Of a DNA stretch of 12,746 nucleotides, positions 5,650 to 11,673 are shown in pieces. The DNA is taken from assembly GCA_900544435.1 (NCBI GenBank), contig UQVG01000030.1:1-12746 (forward strand). Direction: 5' to 3'. The stretch's first letter is position 1, and each line of letters starts with the position of its first letter. Source of the stretch: an uncultured Erysipelotrichaceae bacterium. Lineage in GTDB: Bacteria; Bacillota_I; Bacilli_A; Erysipelotrichales; Coprobacillaceae. The notes under the pieces were generated by a model. That model did no database searches and had not been told where the DNA came from. It worked only from the letters and a program-made list of their open reading frames with translations. Position numbers and translations under genes: made by a program.

Positions 5650-7371
5650 TTACACCTCTACTTTCAATGAAGCATAGTATTCTTTTACCTCTTCCTTTTC
5701 CTCGTTAGAAATCTGTTCTAATTGATCTCCTGATACTTCTCCAATCTTTTGATTATCTTCATTATATAGTTCGTATGTTTCATCATCAATGAGATACATA
5801 GTCGCACGGACTCCATGTTCTTTCCATGTCACACAATTCTTATTTAAATAAACATACTTCTTTGTGTACGGTAATTTGACACAATAATATTCATCTGTTG
5901 ATCGTTTTTCATCAATCATTTTAATACCAAAGTTCATACCTTTAATATATCCGTTCATCTCCAATGCTCTTGAACGCAACTTATCATAATCTGTTAATTT
6001 ACTATGAAGATAAGTAATATAAGAATACTGTCTGTTTGCTTCTCTTTTCTCTTGTCCGCAGCCACGAATAAATTCTCGTACTTCCTGCAATTCGGCATCA
6101 TTTAAGTTTTCTTTCACTGTAAGATGTTTCTGTACATCTTCACTTATTGTAATATTCTCTTCTCCAAACTTTTCAACCTGTTCTTTATAAAGCATATAGG
6201 CATTGTAAGTTTCAATATAAGTATGTGCAAACGGCTCGTTTTCTTCAAAAGTTCTGACGATTGATTTTTGTTTCTCATATTCTGCTTCTCGTTCAGCTAA
6301 TTCAAGTTCTACAGCTTCAATTTTTTCAGCTAGATCTTCATAAGAAAATATTTTTTCAGCACTCATAAAATCTAATGATTTAGCAAGTTCCTTATATCTC
6401 AAAAATTCTTTATATCTTGAATTGTAGTATTTAGGATATTCTTTTCCTACCTGTTGTCCTTTACTAGACAACTCCATAGCTAACTTAGAATTATTTGCTT
6501 GTTCTACATAGGAATCAGAATATTTACTTCTCCCTTTATAACCATTTACTGCTTTTAATTGTTTCACATAGCTTCCCTTTTTCTTGTCTTTGAAGAACTG
6601 ACGAAGTGCTTCCTCACTATACTCATCTCCTAATTTATGAAGTCTAGTAAATCTTTCTTTACCATACGGTTTTATACTTAGATATTTTCCCCTTTTAATT
6701 TGATACCCTTCCAAAGCTAATCGTTCCATCAATTCATCAAACGAGTTTGTTTCTTTTTTTAATTTCTCAATTTGTTCAATAATTCGTGGTTTCCAAATCG
6801 CTGTTGCATTTTCATATATCTTTTTAATGGTTGTTTCTTGAAGTTTCCCTGAATAATCTTTTCTTCTGTATTTACCAATCGGTTTGAAGTCTTTCATAAC
6901 ATGACATCCATATTCTAAACTAATTCGGTCACTTGCTTCCCTTAATCCATATAGTCCTTCTATTTTATTTGCCAATCTATCTTCTAACTTTCTTCCTGAC
7001 AAACTGGTTGCGTTTAAAACGATATGATTGTGCAAGTGTCCTTTGTCAATGTGTGTACTTACAACACATTGATAGTTTGGATAAATCTCTTTACATAATT
7101 TCATTCCTATTTCGTTGGCTTGTTCAGGAGTTATATCATCTCGTATATCAAATGATTGAATAACATGATAGGCAACTCGATCATCATTTTCTTTATGATA
7201 CTTTCTTTGAATATAAAGAAATTCTTGTTCCGCAAATTCAACTGTACAGTTTAAGGAATTTACCAAAATCCCATCCTCTGTCTTATCTCCATTGCGTACA
7301 TACTCCAAGCAATTATATAAACCTGTTCCTCTTTCTCCTGCGTGTACCGGTATTCTTTTTGTATATGGCAT
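5650..7371 (-). CDS. MOBP-type relaxase (VirD2/MobA-like)
   Basis: A 573-residue relaxase, the enzyme that nicks oriT and pilots the single strand into the recipient. The N-terminal nuclease domain spans about residues 1-170. It begins with GLYNCLEYVRNGDKT (17-31), where Tyr19 or Tyr24 is the likely nucleophile. It contains the three-histidine metal motif HIDKGHLHNHIVLN at 107-120, the hallmark of the VirD2-like relaxase family. The C-terminal 400 residues are helical and Lys/Glu-rich with coiled-coil character (about 330-460), likely for contacts with the transfer machinery. The C-terminal 90 residues are beta-rich (YYCVKLPYTKKYVYLNKN). It starts 15 bases after the MobC-like gene, with GAAAGGGGG before the ATG. 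Relaxase, MobC and the upstream hairpin cluster form one mobilization module. Confidence 0.95.
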   Translation of the reverse strand: MPYTKRIPVHAGERGTGLYNCLEYVRNGDKTEDGILVNSLNCTVEFAEQEFLYIQRKYHKENDDRVAYHVIQSFDIRDDITPEQANEIGMKLCKEIYPNYQCVVSTHIDKGHLHNHIVLNATSLSGRKLEDRLANKIEGLYGLREASDRISLEYGCHVMKDFKPIGKYRRKDYSGKLQETTIKKIYENATAIWKPRIIEQIEKLKKETNSFDELMERLALEGYQIKRGKYLSIKPYGKERFTRLHKLGDEYSEEALRQFFKDKKKGSYVKQLKAVNGYKGRSKYSDSYVEQANNSKLAMELSSKGQQVGKEYPKYYNSRYKEFLRYKELAKSLDFMSAEKIFSYEDLAEKIEAVELELAEREAEYEKQKSIVRTFEENEPFAHTYIETYNAYMLYKEQVEKFGEENITISEDVQKHLTVKENLNDAELQEVREFIRGCGQEKREANRQYSYITYLHSKLTDYDKLRSRALEMNGYIKGMNFGIKMIDEKRSTDEYYCVKLPYTKKYVYLNKNCVTWKEHGVRATMYLIDDETYELYNEDNQKIGEVSGDQLEQISNEEKEEVKEYYASLKVEV

Positions 7372-7386
7372 TTCATTGCCCCCTTT

Positions 7387-7824
7387 CTATTTTGCATCAT
7401 CATCAAATAGTTTTGCTTGTTGAACAAAACGGCTAGGGTCTTCAGCAATAACTCTTGAAGATACCCACAACACTTCATTTATAAGTTTTACTAAATTCAT
7501 ATTCGATTCTAAAATTTTATCGTTTTGTTCAGACAACAACTGAATGTCATTTCTTGTAAGACTGCTTTTCATCAATATTTTATTCTGTTCAAATAAATAC
7601 TTCCTGATTTCTCCAATCATATTACTGACAAGTTCAGATATTTCTTTTTTACCATCTATATCTTCCAAATACAGTCTTTCGTATATTCCTGCATCTCGTA
7701 AATAGGACGATAAATCTGCGTATCCATATTTATCCATCTTTTCTTTTAACAGTTCTCGTTCATTATTACTAAGCAAAACATTGACTCGTTTTCTTTTATC
7801 ATCCTCGTGTAATTTTTGTCGCAT
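7387..7824 (-). CDS. mobC: MobC-like relaxosome accessory protein
   Basis: A 145-residue protein immediately upstream of the relaxase gene. The N-terminus (DKRKRVNVLLSNNERELLKEK) followed by YADLSSYLRDAGIYERLYLED has the beta-strand then two-helix layout of ribbon-helix-helix MobC proteins, which bind oriT and help the relaxase melt and nick it. The C-terminal half is a long helix with many Asn, Leu and Gln residues, probably for oligomerisation or relaxase contact, resembling the common MobC tail (VNQIARRANE-type) only loosely. Its start overlaps the preceding gene by 26 bases in another frame, with a weak ribosome site, so translation probably depends on the upstream gene. Confidence 0.82.
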   Translation of the reverse strand: MRQKLHEDDKRKRVNVLLSNNERELLKEKMDKYGYADLSSYLRDAGIYERLYLEDIDGKKEISELVSNMIGEIRKYLFEQNKILMKSSLTRNDIQLLSEQNDKILESNMNLVKLINEVLWVSSRVIAEDPSRFVQQAKLFDDDAK

Positions 7825-8359
7825 TGTTTTTTTCTCGCTTTCTATCCTGCATCACTCTTTTGTATAAGTAGAGGTCTTTCATATATCGCTTCCGATATAG
7901 GTTCAATTCCATCCAACGCACCCCTTCTTCAGATAGCTTTATTGGTTTCTTTCCAATGATATATTTTTCTAAATCCTTCCTGTTTTTATTGATTTCGTTA
8001 TAGATCGTCTTCTTTGCTTTTTGAAAATAAATAGAGAGTTCAATGATGTCCATATCTTCACAGTGGATAGGGTCACAATGCACATTTAATTCTTCTTCTA
8101 ATCTCTTAATCTGTTTCGATACAAATTGGATTTCTGCTTCAATATATGGTGTATCATATTGAAGATATACTTCCTCTATCCAATGCACACCTTCCAAATA
8201 AATCCACAGTTCTTTTTCTCCGATTGCGTTGTACTCGAATATGAACCATTCATCTTCTTTATGATATTTTCTAATTCGATCTCGTATGTAATACATCTGT
8301 CTATCTGTCAGATTAAATTTTCTTTGAACAGCGATAAAAGGTATTCTTTTGAATTCCAT
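7799..8359 (-). CDS. Hypothetical protein upstream of mobC, 186 aa
   Basis: The ATG at 8359 follows GAGGG by six or seven bases, and the frame runs 186 codons, overlapping mobC by 26 bases. The N-terminal part (VQRKFNLTDRQMYYIRDRIRKYH) and a second segment around residues 110-127 (LSIYFQKAKKTIYNEINK) both look like helix-turn-helix units. A coiled-coil-like stretch lies at about 75-95. The C-terminus is strongly basic (YRKRYMKDLYLYKRVMQDRKREKNN). I do not recognise a named family. First position after the putative oriT and overlap with mobC suggest a DNA-binding relaxosome or regulatory protein. Confidence 0.75.
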   Translation of the reverse strand: MEFKRIPFIAVQRKFNLTDRQMYYIRDRIRKYHKEDEWFIFEYNAIGEKELWIYLEGVHWIEEVYLQYDTPYIEAEIQFVSKQIKRLEEELNVHCDPIHCEDMDIIELSIYFQKAKKTIYNEINKNRKDLEKYIIGKKPIKLSEEGVRWMELNLYRKRYMKDLYLYKRVMQDRKREKNNATKITRG

Positions 8360-8405
8360 ATTTTTCCCTCACAATCTGTTTCCCAATAGGTTGTAATTGT
8401 ATATA

Positions 8406-8438
8406 ACAAGCATGGTGTCTATACACACCCTTGCTTGT
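8406..8438. repeat. Nested hairpin in putative oriT
   Basis: Outer arms ACAAGCA (8406-8412) and TGCTTGT (8432-8438) enclose inner arms GGTGT (8414-8418) and ACACC (8425-8429). The loop between the inner arms is AT-rich (CTATAC). The structure resembles the interrupted inverted repeats recognised by relaxases beside a nic site. Confidence 0.65.
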
Positions 8439-8517
8439 CAGGGGTAGCCCCTGAAACCCTTCTACGATTCAATTTTGTTGCACCAAAATTGTAGGTACTC
8501 GCTCTTTCAAATTTCAT
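8419..8517 (-). CDS. Possible 32-aa basic peptide inside putative oriT
   Basis: AGGAG at 8531-8527 is placed nine bases before ATG 8517-8515 (a second in-frame ATG lies at 8523, only three bases from AGGAG). The frame encodes MKFERASTYNFGATKLNRRR plus 12 residues and stops at TAG inside the nested hairpin. The peptide is basic, with an Arg triplet. It starts only a few bases after the terminator T-tract and has no clear promoter. It could be a leader peptide, or chance overlap of a ribosome-like sequence with structured DNA. Confidence 0.3.
   Translation of the reverse strand: MKFERASTYNFGATKLNRRRVSGATPDKQGCV
8438..8454. repeat. GC-rich hairpin in putative oriT
   Basis: TCAGGGG and CCCCTGA are perfect seven-base arms around TAG. 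It abuts the nested hairpin at 8438 and stands out in this AT-rich DNA. There is no T-tract on either side, so it is not a terminator. Confidence 0.7.
8470..8491. repeat. 8-bp inverted repeat in putative oriT
   Basis: CAATTTTG and CAAAATTG are perfect arms separated by TTGCAC. The repeat lies inside the possible small peptide frame and beside the GC-rich hairpin. Confidence 0.6.
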
Positions 8518-8537
8518 TTTCATTCACTCCTAACTGT

Positions 8538-8578
8538 AAAAAAAAGTGATGCAGGGATTATCTTCCCCACACCACTTT
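8538..8578 (-). terminator. Intrinsic terminator after the GIY-YIG gene
   Basis: On the minus strand AAAGTG/CACTTT plus inner TG/CA and GGG/CCC pairs form an imperfect stem around an eight-base loop, followed directly by eight T residues. It ends the unit that includes the antirestriction genes. An AGGAG ribosome-like site begins only about seven bases after the T-tract. Confidence 0.75.
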
Positions 8579-8584
8579 CGTGTG

Positions 8585-8601
8585 CAAAAATTTCATTTTT
8601 G
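8585..8601. repeat. 7-bp inverted repeat between GIY-YIG gene and terminator
   Basis: CAAAAAT and ATTTTTG are perfect arms around TTC. It is AT-rich and might be chance, but it belongs to the same cluster of repeats. Confidence 0.4.
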
Positions 8602-8621
8602 TATCCATAAAATTATTATTT

Positions 8622-8640
8622 AAGTATCTTAACGATACCT
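8622..8640. repeat. Inverted repeat touching the GIY-YIG stop codon
   Basis: AAGTATC and GATACCT are seven-base arms with one G-T pair and a five-base spacer. There is no T-tract, so it is a stable 3' hairpin or a protein site rather than a terminator. Confidence 0.4.
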
Positions 8641-9152
8641 CATTTGTATTTAAAATTTTCTTTGTTTTGTCTATGTTTTCCACCACCTTTTTGAATGTTA
8701 TACGACCTTGTTGCTTTAAAAGATCGAATTAAATCTTTCTCCATTCTGTTCATATACGAAGGCATACAGCGTTCTAAATGAATGTAGATTTGTTTCCTGT
8801 TTTGATAATCATAATATACTTTTTTGTTTCCGTTTCCTTGTAAATGTTGCTTCACTCTACTCGCTAAATGTAACGATTGCCCTATATAAATTGCTTCATA
8901 TTTTTCTTTATGAAAATCATTTACGACATGATTATATATAAGAATTACATAACACCCTGACTTGTTCCATGTTTCGTTTTTATATAAATCGTTCCATTTT
9001 TTCAGAAACATATCTGCACTTACAAAATATCCATTTAAAATAGATTTTCGTAATTTGTACTCCTTTATTAGTTGCTTAATAAAGATAAATAAACAGAAAC
9101 AAATTGTTCCTATCAGAGCAATTACAAACACTTTTGTTGATAGTTCTTTCAT
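8640..9152 (-). CDS. Membrane-anchored GIY-YIG nuclease-domain protein
   Basis: A 170-residue protein with a GIY-YIG endonuclease fold. The signature is degenerate GCY at residues 66-68 and exact YIG at 89-91. Beyond it lie Arg99 in the S-x-x-x-x-R-V-x-x-H context, the Glu of MEKDLIRSF (Glu138) and Asn152 (SYN), the residues the family uses for catalysis and metal binding. Residues 7-26 (KVFVIALIGTICFCLFIFIK) form one transmembrane helix, unusual for this family, so the nuclease domain would sit at the inner face of the membrane. ATG follows the methyltransferase fragment's TAG with no gap. Its position after ArdC and methyltransferase genes suggests a role in DNA entry or defence. The target is unknown. 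Confidence 0.85.
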   Translation of the reverse strand: MKELSTKVFVIALIGTICFCLFIFIKQLIKEYKLRKSILNGYFVSADMFLKKWNDLYKNETWNKSGCYVILIYNHVVNDFHKEKYEAIYIGQSLHLASRVKQHLQGNGNKKVYYDYQNRKQIYIHLERCMPSYMNRMEKDLIRSFKATRSYNIQKGGGKHRQNKENFKYK

Positions 9153-9434
9153 CTACATAAGCTCCATCTCCACATCCATATCTTCATCTAAATCAACTTC
9201 TTCAACATAAATATTTGCTTCACTTTTTTCTTTCATAGTATTCACAATATTATCCTTCATGCGTTCAAAAGTTTGTTCATCTTTCTCCACTATGATTGCA
9301 TTTCTATTTGTATTTAGACACGCAATTCCAAAGTTCCCACTACCGCCGAATTGATCTAAAAGAAGTTCGTCAGGTAATGAAATATATTCAATAATAGATT
9401 CCATAAGTGCAACTGGTTTCTCTGCTTCCATCAC
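9153..9434 (-). CDS. DNA methyltransferase, C-terminal part (SAM-binding motif)
   Basis: A 93-residue continuation, in the same frame, of the upstream methyltransferase gene, from which it is separated only by TAA. It begins GTG ATG GAA; either codon could start it. Residues 3-12 (EAEKPVALME) and 24-34 (LLLDQFGGSGN) match the segment that carries motif I (DxFxGSG), the SAM-binding loop, in beta-class N4-cytosine/N6-adenine methyltransferases, where motif I follows motif IV. AIIVEKDE is the next conserved strand with the acidic residue that contacts SAM. The tail is very acidic (EEVDLDEDMDVEMELM). Alone it cannot methylate DNA. It may pair with the upstream part, or the gene may be inactivated. 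There is no strong ribosome site, only a weak AGAAG, so coupling is needed. Confidence 0.85.
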   Translation of the reverse strand: MMEAEKPVALMESIIEYISLPDELLLDQFGGSGNFGIACLNTNRNAIIVEKDEQTFERMKDNIVNTMKEKSEANIYVEEVDLDEDMDVEMELM

Positions 9435-10271
9435 TTATTGCGTTCGACTTCTCGGTTGAAAATCAAATTCTTTTGGAAAGTTTTCTACTTTACTTTGAAA
9501 TTCTGTAGGCAACATTCCACTTGTTCCTTTCATGTAAAAAACGCTTAAACCATTTTCTTCTAAGCGTTCTTTTACTTCATAAGAACTTAATCCTTTTACA
9601 TCAATATCATTTTCTTTTGCAAGTTGAATATTCTTCTTAGCATCTAGTTTTAGTGTTCGTGGTTCTCCTTTTGAGAAGAACATAATGTCTTCCCTATTCT
9701 TTGATTTTCGCCCTGTATTCGCTTTAAAATCGCCTTTAATCCAAGGTACTTTTGCGAAGTATTTAAAACCTTCTTTTATCGCCATTTGTTTTACTTCATA
9801 CAAGTATTGATAGTTTACTTCATTCTCTTCAGGTAACAATTCTACACAAAATGCTCCTTCTTTTAATACACGCATCTTCTCTTGAAAATCCTTTTTTGTA
9901 TACTTAAATAATTCGTATGTCGCAAACTTTCTGTTACCACCAGTCAAAGATTTTGCTAAATCATATGGGTGGTCTGTGATGATTCCATCAATACTATTGT
10001 CTTCAATAAATGATAAATCACGACCATCTCCATTGATTAAAAGACAGGTCGCAGTCTTTTTATTTAACTGACTTTCTACTTTATAAACACCTCTAGCAAC
10101 CCTTTTAAAGATGCCTAATTCAAGTCCTTCATAAATCCTAGCACGAATAGATTCATCATTTACTTGTAGTTTTTTTTGTTCTTTTACAAGAGCCGTTGCT
10201 TCAGGAATTGTAAATTGTTCATCTTCCATAAAGTAGTCAAACAAACTCATTTGTATAGTGTCTGTATTCAT
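9435..10271 (-). CDS. DNA methyltransferase, N-terminal part (motif IV), ends at in-frame stop
   Basis: A 278-residue N-terminal portion of a beta-class DNA amino-methyltransferase. Residues 16-65 look like a winged-helix domain (FTIPEATALVKEQKK, GIFKRVARGVYKVE). Then come the strand IDGIITDHPYD, with catalytic motif IV as DHPY (100-103) instead of DPPY, and the conserved VLKEGAFCVELLPEENE and KVPWIKGDFKANTGRKSKNREDI blocks. The target-recognition stretch follows. The reading frame stops at TAA 9437-9435 right before the motif I part, which continues in the same frame. The start ATG overlaps the stop of the preceding 59-residue gene (ATGA). The combined length of about 371 residues is usual for an intact enzyme. 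Self-protection against host restriction or an epigenetic role is expected if active. Confidence 0.88.
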   Translation of the reverse strand: MNTDTIQMSLFDYFMEDEQFTIPEATALVKEQKKLQVNDESIRARIYEGLELGIFKRVARGVYKVESQLNKKTATCLLINGDGRDLSFIEDNSIDGIITDHPYDLAKSLTGGNRKFATYELFKYTKKDFQEKMRVLKEGAFCVELLPEENEVNYQYLYEVKQMAIKEGFKYFAKVPWIKGDFKANTGRKSKNREDIMFFSKGEPRTLKLDAKKNIQLAKENDIDVKGLSSYEVKERLEENGLSVFYMKGTSGMLPTEFQSKVENFPKEFDFQPRSRTQ

Positions 10272-10447
10272 TCTAAAACACCTTCATAATCTAATTTTGT
10301 ATCAAACTGCTGTGTGATTTCTTTATCTTCTGATTCATGGAATGTAATAGACTCCATATCTTCATCAGGGTATTCATCATATCCTGCACTGGCATTTTTA
10401 TTTAAACTTAACGCTTCTAATAACGCTTCCTTATTTGCATATTCCAT
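10268..10447 (-). CDS. Small acidic protein, 59 aa
   Basis: An ATG at 10447-10445 has a good ribosome site (GAGGTGA, which overlaps the ArdC-like stop). The frame ends in TGA overlapping the methyltransferase ATG, so this gene couples its two neighbours. The protein starts MEYANKEALLEALSLNKNAS and continues with an acidic stretch (YDEYPDEDMES) and a Glu/Asp-rich C-terminus (estimated pI near 4). I see no known domain. Small acidic proteins beside antirestriction genes sometimes mimic DNA, but that is speculation here; it could equally be a leftover linker of a larger polyvalent protein. Confidence 0.7.
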   Translation of the reverse strand: MEYANKEALLEALSLNKNASAGYDEYPDEDMESITFHESEDKEITQQFDTKLDYEGVLE

Positions 10448-10458
10448 CTCTTGTCACC

Positions 10459-11628
10459 TCACATTTCCATTTCTAATTCATCCATATCTTCTTCTATTGT
10501 ATCCAGTGTTTCCTGTTCAATTTCAGACAGTGAAATATACTTTTCAAAATCCTCAATATCTTTAATGTAATCTACAATTTCATCTGCATCCTTAATCGCA
10601 TCAAATAAAACTTTCGGATCATTTTTTAATTCAGAAATCCAACTTTGGATATAAGCCTTATGATTATTCACATGAGTTTCGTCAGCTTCTAACCCCAATT
10701 CTGCCATCAAAAAAGAAGAACCAATTTCTGCTCTTAGTTCTTCTATTGCATATTTTTGACTTCCAAATCTATTTTCTATATCACGATTTAAGCGACTGGA
10801 ATGCCCTGTTGCGTGACAAGATTCATGTAACTTTGTCGCATAGTATCCATACTCTGAATGGAAAGTTGTCATTGGGGGTAAAGTGATTGTATCGTTTGCA
10901 GGACTATAGTATGCTCTATCTCCCTTTTCTTCATAACCTACTCCCATATTCTTAATAATGTTATCTACGACTTCATTTGTTTTGTATTCAATCGTAGGTG
11001 TTTTCTCAATAGGAATTTCTTCTGTCACTAATTCATATCGTTCTTTCAATTCAGCATAACGCTGATTTTTTTCTTCATAACTCGCTTTTTTATCAGCCTT
11101 AATTTCTTTTAGTAACTGGTAATAATCGGTAGCTTTTACATACTCTGTACCATCCTTTATATAGTGTCTATGCTCCATTTGTGCCTGCACATTAAACACA
11201 TTGAATGAAGAACTGGTAAGGATATATTCTTTTAATAACTCCTGCGTTTTTTCATCATCATAGATTCCTTCTTTTCTCAAATCTGAAACAAATTTATAAA
11301 ACTCTTCAATCGTCATTGATTTATGAGTTTTCTTATTGTAGTAATAATAAAATTCTAATGGAATGGATTTCTCTCCCTTTTTAACAAACCATTCTCTTGA
11401 TTCTGCCTGTCGTATCGTACACCAACGACTATCCTCATATTGATTTTGTTCTTGGATATACCAAAGTAAAACTTTGTTAAAAAGTCTGTATGGTGTCCTT
11501 GTAATTGCGTTATGAGGTGGCTTGCTTCCCCAATCCTTTATCCAAGGCAACTGGTCTTGTTCAAGCGATTTAATATACTCATTAACTAGCATTTCTCTAG
11601 TCTTGCTTAACTTCTTTTTTTCAGGCAT
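10459..11628 (-). CDS. ArdC-like antirestriction protein (ssDNA-binding domain + zincin metallopeptidase)
   Basis: A 389-residue ArdC-family protein. ArdC-type proteins travel with or are made early after transfer and protect incoming DNA from host restriction. The N-terminal ArdC ssDNA-binding domain spans about residues 10-100 (LPWIKDWGSKPPHNAITRTPYR, then SRWCTIRQAESREWFVKKGEKS, a typical order). A Lys/Glu-rich linker (about 105-215) leads to the zincin peptidase with the zinc motif HESCH (268-272) in KLHESCHATGHSSRLNR, and the third-ligand helix YAIEELRAEIGSSFL (293-307). The C-terminal 35 residues are strongly acidic. AGGAG lies six bases before the ATG. The gene starts 44 bases after the stop of the upstream metallophosphoesterase, with a terminator between. 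Confidence 0.92.
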   Translation of the reverse strand: MPEKKKLSKTREMLVNEYIKSLEQDQLPWIKDWGSKPPHNAITRTPYRLFNKVLLWYIQEQNQYEDSRWCTIRQAESREWFVKKGEKSIPLEFYYYYNKKTHKSMTIEEFYKFVSDLRKEGIYDDEKTQELLKEYILTSSSFNVFNVQAQMEHRHYIKDGTEYVKATDYYQLLKEIKADKKASYEEKNQRYAELKERYELVTEEIPIEKTPTIEYKTNEVVDNIIKNMGVGYEEKGDRAYYSPANDTITLPPMTTFHSEYGYYATKLHESCHATGHSSRLNRDIENRFGSQKYAIEELRAEIGSSFLMAELGLEADETHVNNHKAYIQSWISELKNDPKVLFDAIKDADEIVDYIKDIEDFEKYISLSEIEQETLDTIEEDMDELEMEM

Positions 11629-11642
11629 ATTTGCTCCTCTCT

Positions 11643-11673
11643 AAAATAAAAAAATGGAGAAATGCTCTCCATT
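11643..11673 (-). terminator. Intrinsic terminator between metallophosphoesterase and ArdC genes
   Basis: On the minus strand AATGGAGA and TCTCCATT form a perfect eight-base stem around GCATT, followed by TTTTTTTATTTT. The stem starts inside the metallophosphoesterase stop codon. The ArdC ribosome site follows only a few bases after the T-tract, leaving no room for a conventional promoter, so partial readthrough or antitermination is needed for the next gene. Confidence 0.85.

Larger units (their letters stand above)
8406..8640. other. Probable oriT / intergenic hairpin cluster
   Basis: This non-coding block lies directly ahead of the accessory, mobC and relaxase genes, the usual place for oriT. 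It contains at least five inverted repeats plus a terminator in 235 bases, far denser than elsewhere in the window. The pair at 8406-8454 (nested hairpin next to a GC-rich hairpin) is the most oriT-like. I could not match the nic site to one I know, so the exact origin is inferred. Confidence 0.55.

Noticed and set aside
7260..7478. Minus-strand open frame of 72 codons across the mobC-relaxase junction
   Set aside because: It overlaps both the MobC and relaxase genes in another frame, has no ribosome site, and its product looks like a frame shadow.
8438..8454. GC-rich hairpin as an intrinsic terminator
   Set aside because: No T-tract follows on either strand; it fits oriT-type structure better.
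8561..8590. Promoter within the terminator stem (TTGCAC, 19 bases, GATAAT on the minus strand)
   Set aside because: The -35 box matches the consensus poorly and the spacer is too long; kept only as a possibility for the small peptide frame.
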